Assembly (NCBI GenBank): GCA_032690845.1
Contig: CM064425.1
Coordinates: 36,358,240 to 36,422,239 of the forward strand
Source of the DNA: Eleusine coracana subsp. coracana
Taxonomy: Eukaryota > Streptophyta > Magnoliopsida > Poales > Poaceae
Direction: 5' to 3'
Length of the DNA: 64,000 nucleotides
Shown here piece by piece: positions 56,401 to 64,000 of this stretch. The notes below the pieces were generated by a model that saw only the letters and a list, made by a program, of their open reading frames with translations, was not told where the DNA came from and ran no database searches. The first letter of the stretch is position 1; each line of letters opens with the position of its first letter. The position numbers and the translations under genes were made by a program.

Positions 56401-56460
56401 CACAACTTTGTCTGATTTCATTGAAATGCCCCACCACTAGACGTGGGATCCTCGTGTGAG
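53460..56460 (-). pseudogene. LINE ORF2: endonuclease, RT and zinc-binding part
   Basis: From the right: VVGHFNEIRQSCEKEGGQ and FIGDAFTWRNNGHNFDNYI (endonuclease C-terminal half); a KRINRAKKALEEW linker; MDWLKNADRNTCFFHQYASE; LLHEYSDEEIKHALDNIGDL with KAPGELDM in place of the usual K-PGPDG; RT with LNQSAIVLGRLIIDNVLTAY, LKLDMSKAYGRVEWGFL and, after a stop, QGDPLLPYLF and HLLFVDDSLVFV (catalytic FVDD near 54790); YWWAQQENEKKVHWLSCD; GGLGFRDIHLFNLAMLARQG; then FIWRLAYNNCQL and HLFLRCKRVKHCWRAL near 53.6 kb (zinc-binding). Many stops. Confidence 0.85.
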
Positions 56461-56606
56461 AATTTAGGGTGTGAAGAGGAGACGTCGTGCTACGATTGTA
56501 AGGTTTCGAACGTGTTATTCTGAAGCCAGATCAATTTGTGTGTCGCCCGAGGCCAAATCAACGTACCATAGCCTTTCAGAAGATCTGGAATCCTTATCCA
56601 CATCAA
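56461..56606 (+). other. Possible LTR remnant before a primer site
   Basis: The 146 bp before the TGGTATCAGAGC at 56607 would be LTR by position. No partner LTR found; not otherwise supported. Confidence 0.3.
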
Positions 56607-56618
56607 ATGGTATCAGAG
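56607..56618 (+). other. Candidate initiator-tRNA-Met primer site, plus strand
   Basis: TGGTATCAGAGC, an exact match, in the opposite orientation to the gypsy fragment on its right, so it belongs to a different, otherwise lost element. Confidence 0.45.
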
Positions 56619-56984
56619 CTTCAGGTACACCATTATTGTTCTAGGCATATATAGAACGTCCAATCCAAATCCTTACGTGTTTTGGGCGTCCGTTTTAGTG
56701 CGACCTGCCGTCCAAGTCGGACTAGAAGTTGATATTATTTGGGCCTCCATCTGGGCTTGGACGTCCTTGCTGGCCCATCACGCCTCCAATAACCTCTCCA
56801 GCTATCACATCATCATTTTCATAGTTCCTAATAATAATTAATTTATTAGGTAGTAATCTATCCAAAAAACCATAAAAACTATATAATTAGAAGGAACTCA
56901 CCAAAAAATTCAGTTAATACGCATGAACTTGCATCTTTGTTGGAGAAGTACTGTGTGTATCTATAGGAGTGATGTCCTCGTCAT

Positions 56985-58474
56985 TCTCCCCCCTTTTAAA
57001 TTAGAGTCATCCTCGACTCGAGCTCATCTGTTTCTCCCAAGTATGGTCTCAAATCTGAAATATTAACTATGAAATTACTCCCAAACTTGGGATGCAACTC
57101 ATGTTTATATGCATTATGCGTTTTGTCATTATGATGTGATATTATAGTAGAAGACATGTCACACAAATGAACAACCTCTTTGACAAAATTGGTCAGCAAT
57201 ATTAACATCATCCTCACTCTTATGACAAGCTAGAAAATATATAATCTTAGAAACACTAGAAAAACATGAGATGACATGGTAATTATTATTGCAGTTTCTA
57301 TTGCATCATTGAGTTGCATAACACAAGGAGGTTTTAATTTTGAAGAAATATAAATTCTATGGACCATAAACAAACCTCTATGATCATTATAGCTAATAGC
57401 ATGAAAATTGTTTCTTGCCAATAAAGGCGATTCAGTTTGACAAAAGATTTATGTAGATCATAAAGAACATCAAATTAAATATAAACCAAAGTATTTAGAG
57501 AAGATAACAATTTTTACTCATCCTTTTTATATGTAACTAAAATCAAATGTTTAATTTCAGCACTAGTGGGTGAACAAATGTATCAATCTCATTCATTTGT
57601 TGTGGCAAAGGTATAAGTGAAGCATGAGCACACAACTCTTGTTTATCACAAGGATCAATAGATAAATGAATTTTTGGCATCGACAAATCAAGATAAGATT
57701 CCAATACAGCAAGATTGTTGGAATAATTCATCACATCAAGAAAGTTTCTACTTGAAGCCACAATCTGTTCTTTTTTCTTTACATTGTCCTCTTCTTTGTG
57801 TAGAAGCTGAAATGTATTAGTTGCAACACGAGGCAAGGAAATATGTTCATCCTCTAGTAATTTAGATTTTGAGGAAAGTGTTGTAACATTTGAAACAACC
57901 CATTCTTTCCTAAATGGTTCATTCTTTCTTCTCTCAAGCCTTTGTTGATCCTCTTCTAAAATTTGTGCAACAGTCATAGGTTTAAGAGTAATTCTTCTAT
58001 CATTGTATTTAAATGAGTAGCTATTTGCAATGGTATTGTGCAAAACATAACTTGTAGAAATTCAAGGTTTACCCAATAACAAATGACATGTTTGTATAGG
58101 TACTATATCAAAATTCTGCACTATCCTTATAAGAGCCAATAAAAATTTCAATGTGTAAATTTATCTACCTTTATCTTATCATAAGAATTTACCGATTGAA
58201 TGTAGTATGGATAGGGGTGTGGCTGTGTTATAAGGCCAAGCTTCTCAACAAACTCCAAAATTACGATGTTCCAGCTACTCTCTCCATCAATGATGACACG
58301 ACAATGTCGAGTCTTCACAACAAAGCGAGTAAGAAACAAGTTATTCAATTTATTTTGCTCCACCTTCTCCACCTGAGGACGGAGCACTTGTTGTGCTACA
58401 ACACTCATATCAACCTCATTTAACACCATCGACTCATCACCATGGGTGTTGTAACCTATCATTGTTAGTAGCAA
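56985..58474 (-). pseudogene. Ty3-gypsy polyprotein fragment (protease and C-terminal end)
   Basis: Minus strand from 58474: NNLFLTRFVVKTRHCRVIID then GESSWNIV, an aspartic protease with the D-G pair of its active site and an EFVEKLGLITQPHPYPYYIQ block. A broken stretch follows, then HNTIANSYSFKYNDRRITLK, PMTVAQILEEDQQRLERRKN (57543-58043). After a large deletion, including RT and most of integrase, come FGSNFIVNISDLRPYLGETD and ELESRMT, the polyprotein C-terminus. A GGGGGGAGAATGA run on the minus strand (about 56985) lies where the last frame breaks. No LTR paired. Confidence 0.72.
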
Positions 58475-59964
58475 ACAAGAAAACTCGCAACAGTATATTT
58501 TCCTATCACTACTATATGATCATGGTGGAAAGTCTCAACAAGCAATGAGCTGTCACAAGATTCATAATAGCAAAACAAAGGATACCCTGGAGAGTGTGAC
58601 TAACGAAAAAATTTGTGCATGTTCAGAAGGATATATATGGAGCTAGGTAGGCAAATTGTAGTAGCAAGGATTAGAACAAAATAGAAATCAGATATGCAAA
58701 TCTGAATAATAGTCCAAAGTATAAGTCTATGTTGCTTGCTTCAACCCGTCGTCGAATAAGATGTGAAGCTAGCAAGGAAAATACACCATTGTACATTAGA
58801 CTGAAAGAGGATACAACCACTCTATTTTTTTTCTTATTTCTTTAATGGTGCAGCTCTTTCTTTTCTTTATTTGCACCCTTTGCTATTTTCCTTTGTTTAC
58901 TTTTTCTTCAGCAGTGCGGCAAATAATGATACAACTCAAATGCATAGTGCAACTCTACAAGAGATGGCAATGCAAGGAAGAGCAAGCTGTGGTAGCCACG
59001 ATTTTGCCAATCATGGAATGCGCAACTGCAGCAATATAGCACAAATGAGTTTGTTACTTATAATAGTGAAAGAACCAAAATTATTGGCACTTGCGCAACT
59101 CTTTTTCAAAGGAAGAAATCAGATCAGAAAATTCCTTTTCCTAGGAAAGCTCGATCTTTCTGTTTTTCTTTTATTTTTTTTTCTTCTACAGCAATGTGCA
59201 GGCTACGGAAATCTGAATACTATTTTATTTATTTCTTTATGTGTTTGGCACAGAAAATAGGAACTAGAGAAGATACTATATGTGAATCACATGCTGCACT
59301 TATATGACGCTCAAGGTTTAAACAAGGGGCAAATCAGATATCCCTAGATGATACTTGAAAATGATTTACTGCAGCCTCTAGCTTGCGCAAAACCATACAA
59401 AACCAATGATCTAAAGTAAGGCCAAACCAGCAACACTAAGACAGGACAAGGGACAAGAACTCAACAAAGCAAACTAAAATCTAAAATTACAGAGCACAAT
59501 GGGGTATAGGTCAGAAGGGACATGATGAAGAAAATATTTTTGTATTGCAATTTTCTGGACTTTAGGACGATGGCACAAACTAATCAAAGATAAGAGTGAA
59601 CCTATCGCTGTACCTAAAACTCTGATTATGACTTGATATGGACAAGAGTTCCCGTTCTTCAGAAAGGTTCTGGTAAGTTAATTTGGTCGGAGGTGGCACA
59701 CAAATTGATCTGGCTTCATAACAACACGTTCTACATCGCTTCTTTCGCTTCTCCTCACTTCTTTTCAGCATTATGTGGGATTGGGAACCCTTGTCCACAT
59801 CACTTCTTTTCAGCATTATGTGGGATTCTTTTATTGGTTCTCTTGTTATTCTTGTCTTCTTCATAGTGTGTCCATTCTTCTCTATCATGTCAGATGAAGG
59901 TGGGAGTCCATCTATTTTTTACATGGCACTGTTTATGTGTAACCCAACAGGATTGTTCACTTCA
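58475..59964. other. Unassigned, with a 45-bp-period duplication
   Basis: No gene recognised. A 28-base word starting TCACTTCTTTTCAGCATTAT occurs at 59755-59782 and 59800-59827, exactly 45 bases apart. Could be Ty3 leader sequence continuing at 63356. Confidence 0.4.
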
Positions 59965-60102
59965 CTATTTGAAAGCGGGGGGGGGGGGGGGGATTGGGAA
60001 CTCACAATATGTACCTAATTTGCCGATTCCTAAAACCTTCCACTCAGATAACTTCTAAACTATTCTAGTGGTGATCACACTAGCAAGAAGATAGTCCTAT
60101 AA

Positions 60103-61340
60103 AAAGATAGAGTGAATGATCTTTGTTGATAGCTTTGGGTCTAGGGAGGGGTTCTTCTTGAGTTGGAGGAGGTCTAGGTGAAGTATCTTGTGCATCATGG
60201 ATTGCTTGCTCTCTTGAGGTATGAGTGTCTTGGATTTGTACTGAGGTGGGGGAATCACTCATATGCTTTCTTCTTTTAGAACTAGATCTTGGAGTGGATG
60301 AGGGGGTGTTGTGTGGAGAGCTTGGAGATGTGGCTCAAGGTGAAGTATGTGGAGAGTCTTGTGGCTCACTTCTCACTTGGATTTTCTCATGATTTGGTGG
60401 GTGCACTCTAATAGAATCTTGGGAGGAACTAGTGGGTGTATCAATAGCATCTTGTGTTGGTTCTAGCACCTCGAAAGATGAGGTTGGTTGAGGTGGTGGA
60501 GTAGGGGTTCACCAATATCATCATCATTGGCCTCGTGGGGCAAAACGTCGCCCACGGGCATGTTTCTCATAGCTTCTCTCATTGGCTCATCTCCAATATT
60601 TACTTAATAAAACTCATCTCCCTTTTGAGAACCATTTGACTCATCAAGTTGCACAACATAGGATTCTTCCACACATCCTGTGGCTGAGTTGTAGACCCGA
60701 TATGCCTTAGAAGCCCGTGAATACCCAACTAGAATGACTTCATCCGTTCTGCTCTCAAACTTCCTAGACTTCCTGCTCTTCTTGAGAATGTAGCATGTGC
60801 AACCAAAGGCCCAAAAATATAAAACATCGGTTTCCGTCAAACCAATAGCGCATAGGGTGTCTTCTTCAACAACCGGTGGAGATAGACATGGTTGGAAGTG
60901 CAGCAAGCTGTGTTGATTGCTTCAGCCCAAAACCTCTCATGAGTCTCATACTCATCTAGCATAGCACGAGAAAGAGTGATGAGGGTCTTGTTGTTCCTCT
61001 CCACTACTCCATTCTGCACGGGAGTATAGCGGAGAATTCATGCTTGATTCCCTTCTTGTCAAAATATTCCTCCACTGTTATGTTCTTCAATTCAGTCCCA
61101 TTGTCACTGCTTATCTTCATAGTGCTATCATTGAATTCATTCTTTGCTCTCCTTGCAAACTTTCTAAAGATGTCACTTGTTTGAAACTTGCCCACAAGAA
61201 AGAAAGTCAAAGTGTATCTTGTTAGGTCATCCACAATCACCAAACAATAGAGATTGCCTCCCAGACTCTTGTAATGTGTTGGCCCAAACAAGTCCATGCG
61301 CAAGAGCTCTAGAGGGTGAGAAGTTGACATAAAGGATTTG
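60103..61340 (-). pseudogene. copia integrase fragment
   Basis: From the right: STSHPLELLRMDLFGPTHYK (first catalytic Asp), YCLVIVDDLTRYTLTFFL, ISSDNGTELKN (second Asp), QNGVVERNNKTLITLSRAML (catalytic Glu), ERFWAEAINTACCTSNHVYL, WAFGCTCYILKKSRK, DEVILVGYSRASKAYRVYN, and then a PPTQEEPLPRPKAI linker. The upstream HHCC domain and downstream RT are missing. Stops and frame changes fall around 61004, 60837 and 60600. Confidence 0.82.
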
Positions 61341-61363
61341 GTAAGGTGTGAAGATGTAACTTG

Positions 61364-61375
61364 GCTCTGATACCA
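61364..61375 (-). other. Primer-binding site, initiator tRNA-Met
   Basis: Minus strand TGGTATCAGAGC, two bases from the LTR end (TGAAAGG at 61378). Confidence 0.88.
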
Positions 61376-61377
61376 CT

Positions 61378-63350
61378 TGAAAGGATCGAGTTACCGAGAG
61401 GACGTGTGAATCGGGAACTCACAATATGTACCTAATTTGCTAATTCCTAAAACCGAACACTCAATCAATTCCTATAGCAATTTTAGTGGTGATCACACTA
61501 GCAAGATAATAGCCCTATAAAAGGAACAACAACCTAAGCATACTAGTGGATCACAAAGGACAATACAACTCCTATGCAAGCTAGTGGATCACACAAGACA
61601 CGCGGAAGCAAAGAACAAGCTAGCAAAGGAGCCAACTCATGGAAAGCTACAAGATAGAGAACTAGATCATACAAGCATGAGTAGCACAATACATATGAGG
61701 GTGATCAATCAAGCCAAAGCAACTCCTATACATGCTAGTGATCAAATATGAAAGCTAAACACTACTAGCAAGTAAAGAAGCCTATTCATCCAAGTCTATG
61801 AGGTAATCAACATGAGCAAGATAAGCACACAAGAATGAATAGCATTGTATGTAAATGCAAAAGGTAAAGCATCATATTAAAGAGAGGGTCAAGAAATGCT
61901 CATGATTTTTTCCCGAGGTCTTGGAAGGATGGTGCCTTCCCCTACTCCTCGTTGGACCACTCCTACCGGAGTACCGGCCCCTCCCGCCACCAAGGGGAGT
62001 TCTCGCACATGAGCCCACAATCACTCCCGGAGTGAAGACACGGTTGCATCACCGCTACCACCAAGGCACAAGATCGCCTTCCTTGAGAACTTGCCAAACT
62101 ATCCGAGCCAACACGAGTGCTCACTAGCAATGCCCCTTTCAATGATGGGCTTAAACCATGTACAAACATGTGACGGCCCTCACAACCAATCATGATAGCC
62201 TCAATCACCGACACCTAACCGGTCTAGGTCTCACCATAGACCAAGAGCAACAACCTGGATCATACCCTCAAGGACACCCTACCCTTAGATGTGTATCGAT
62301 GCTCAAGTTACTCTCTCTAGAACTCTCGAGATATCAAATATCCTCTCCTAGTGCTCCTCTCTTTTCGTCTTGTCTCCCTATAAATGCTCCTAGCAATTTC
62401 ACTGGCCAAGAGAGGTCTCTAAGACCCCAGTAACAAAGTTATATAGGCTTCCAACCTCAAACTAGCCGTTGCTCCACAAAATCAGCTTTCTGGGCCAACT
62501 GACCGGACTGTTCGGACACTGCCTAACCGGACCGTCCGGTCTCCATAGGTCGGATCCTCTAGAGCTGATGGCTCTCTACCCTGGCTGATTCTCTGCACTG
62601 ATCAGACCATCCAGTCAGTAGACCGGACCGTCCGGTCTCTTCGTCTTCTGCTCATTCCCGAGAACACCCAAATCTGCACCTCTCTGTCCCAGCTCCCAAC
62701 CATACAGACTGGACCGTTCAGTCTCTATGTGCCTTCGCGCTGACAGACTCCTCACAGATTGCTCTCTGATCTCCTGATGACCGTACAGTCCGGTCAATAC
62801 TGACATTCTGTCCAATCTCTCTGTCCAGAAGTTGAAAATTCTCATCCTCGCTTGACTTTGTTTTTTGACTTCTTCCAACAGCTCTTTGGCTTCTCCACTG
62901 TCACCTAGTGCCTGTGATTTCACTGAGCATTTATGTACATCACCGACTAGCATGACCTAGACACCGTTGATAGTCTGGTTTTTTCTATGGACTCAAAGCG
63001 CTAACAAATAAACAAGTGTTCCAAACACTTGCTCCATAGCTGGTCCTTAGCCTTGATCCATCTCCATCAACCCTTGGACTCCAACAAGCTTATCCAGCCT
63101 CCATCGCTAAGGCAAGCATCAAAAATCATCATAGAGTAGAAAAGGCTTCCTACATGCACAACACTTGTGTAGGCATTAGTGACATTTCATGTTTGTCATT
63201 CATCACTAAAACATTCATACCTTGGGGTGACCTCAATGGTCATGAACCTTATATAGGTTTTTTCTCTCATTTAGTCTATAATTAGACTAACTGCCTACTA
63301 TTTAACTGTACACTAGATGACTCGCACCAGCCACATATAGTCGATGATCA
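61378..63350 (-). repeat. 5' LTR of the SIRE-like relic
   Basis: From TGAAAGGATCGAG. The central part (62500-62800) contains CCGGACCGTCCGG palindromic words and decayed relatives (62526-62541, 62622-62637; variants at 62501, 62706 and 62779), a feature of grass SIRE-type LTRs (from memory). The outer end, 63350, rests on the CTATT duplication only. Confidence 0.55.
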
Positions 63351-63355
63351 CTATT

Positions 63356-63819
63356 ATACTTTGCATATTTGTTTTTAGTGATCATGTATTTCATTCAGTG
63401 CTAGGATTTCTTTTGCGCATTCTTACCTAGTGATGCTTTGCTTGTAGGTCATATACATAGGTTCTATACTTATACTATCTCTACCTATGTGCATGTAGTG
63501 ATAGTTGATCATCCGGTGGGTCAGTTGCAGCTATGGCAGAATTAGGAGATCAGGATAAGAGCAAGGGAAAGATACCATAGCAGAGCAGACGCAGGAAGAG
63601 GACCAAGATAGACCCTGAGATAGAGAGAGTCAAACATGTTGCACAACACTTAGAGGCAGTCTCATAGGACACCAGGGTCTGTGTTGATCACAGAGAGGCA
63701 GCATGACACTGAGAGTCAGGGTCTGAGGAGGAGCAGCAGGAGGACTACAACCCTAGAGGTATACACGGGGATGCAAGCCCCAACATGGTGTTGAAATTTC
63801 TTAACATCATCACTAAGTT
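63356..63819 (-). other. Leader of a Ty3 element, non-coding
   Basis: Lies between the SIRE relic and the primer site of the edge element, so it is probably its 5' internal sequence; no gag domain recognised. Confidence 0.4.
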
Positions 63820-63837
63820 TCCCTAGCAACAGTGCCA
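63820..63837 (-). other. tRNA-Asp-type primer site
   Basis: On the minus strand it reads TGGCACTGTTGCTAGGGA, 15 of 18 like the Athila/Tat site TGGCGCCGTTGCCGGGGA (from memory). Confidence 0.65.
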
Positions 63838-63843
63838 AAAATA

Positions 63844-64000
63844 TGTGTTAGTAATCTTTAACAAGTGCAGGTAATCCGCAAGCGCACGGAGAATACCGTT
63901 GTAGCATTTCACCCAGAAGTATTCAGGGTATCGTATTTTTTTTATCACAAAGGAAGGCGGGAGGTTGATCAAGATAATTACCATGTTATAGATATGCATG
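63844..64000 (-). repeat. 5' LTR of a Ty3-gypsy element, cut by the window edge
   Basis: Starts TGTGTTAGTAATC, next to the primer site. Resembles the LTR at 1007-2196 but with many differences, so same type, different element. Confidence 0.6.

Larger units (their letters stand above)
47048..56460 (-). mobile_element. L1-type LINE with C-terminal RNase H, split by two later insertions
   Basis: Minus-strand LINE starting inside the endonuclease domain at about 56460 (5' truncated) and ending at a T-run near 47050 (poly(A) complement). Endonuclease, RT, zinc-binding and RNase H pieces lie in order. It is interrupted by a copia element at 48774-53377 (TSD GTTTG) and, inside RNase H, by an opposite-strand LINE fragment at 47515-48412 (17-bp TSD). 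Its own target duplication was not found. An additional unassigned segment may lie between 48510 and 48770. Confidence 0.82.
59970..63350 (-). mobile_element. Doubly deleted SIRE-like copia relic
   Basis: A large right LTR (61378-63350), a primer site at 61364-61375, a short integrase-to-linker region (60103-61340) and only about 130 bp of the left LTR (59970-60102, sharing TGAAAG and GGGAACTCACAATATGTACC with the right LTR start). CTATT flanks both sides (59965-59969 and 63351-63355), a candidate target duplication; a chance match cannot be excluded because the outer LTR end was not found independently. One deletion removed gag and protease, another RT, RNase H and most of the 3' LTR. Confidence 0.55.

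Noticed and set aside
58845..59260. Plus-strand ORFs with hydrophobic stretches as a membrane protein
   Set aside because: Frames are T-rich low complexity with no conserved motif, in repeat-like DNA.
1007..64000. One giant Ty3 element spanning the window (3' LTR at 1007, 5' LTR at 63844, both minus strand)
   Set aside because: The two LTRs align only in short blocks with many differences, and the interior holds unrelated loci, so they belong to two elements of similar type.

Overview
This window looks like gene-poor nuclear DNA from a grass (Poaceae). Reasons: nested Ty1-copia and Ty3-gypsy LTR retrotransposons, L1-type LINEs with plant DUF4283 and RNase H domains, CACTA elements with DUF8039/Ulp1-type genes and GCGGCGGT subterminal repeats, and LTRs carrying CCGGACCGTCCGG words typical of grass copia elements. 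No host gene here can be called intact. I saw no rRNA or tRNA gene and no CRISPR-like array.

Layout. 0.1-0.75 kb: small CACTA-like element. 1.0-2.2 kb: Ty3 LTR with polypurine tract. 2.7-3.2 kb: broken copia protease. 3.6-7.6 kb: Ty3-like LTR/leader DNA carrying a hAT MITE (5249-5809) and a TRIM-like mini-retrotransposon (6461-7195). 8.0-10.9 kb: degenerate CACTA-like arm, then exon-like remnants of an unidentified spliced gene on the minus strand. 10965-18150: intact, young copia element with TSD CCAAG. 18.7-28.7 kb: a LINE with an 11-bp TSD, its ORF1 interrupted by a left-truncated CACTA (about 24756-27784). 28.7-29.35 kb: relic of a cysteine-rich peptide gene, itself split by a Tourist-like MITE. 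29460-30712: CACTA carrying a GC-rich, captured-looking ORF. 32184-33198: 5'-truncated LINE with 15-bp TSD. 34.34-34.5 kb: 84-bp tandem repeat. 35.0-37.6 kb: LINE holding a solo LTR of the 11-18 kb copia family. 37815-44155: decayed copia with one internally inverted LTR. 44.4-45.1 kb: second, inverted copy of the cysteine-rich gene with its promoter. 46504-46883: TIR element. 47.05-56.46 kb: LINE with RNase H domain, split by an opposite-strand LINE (47515-48412) and a deleted copia (48774-53377). 57-58.5 kb: gypsy fragment. 59970-63350: SIRE-like copia relic. 63.36-64 kb: leader, tRNA-Asp-type primer site and 5' LTR of a Ty3 element running off the window.

Target-site duplications read by eye fix most nesting events. 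The most unusual non-transposon signal is the pair of related cysteine-rich secreted-peptide relics (28.7-29.35 kb plus strand; 44.42-45.07 kb minus strand), which share coding sequence and a TTGAC-rich upstream region. I found no clear evidence for a wholly new multi-gene system.
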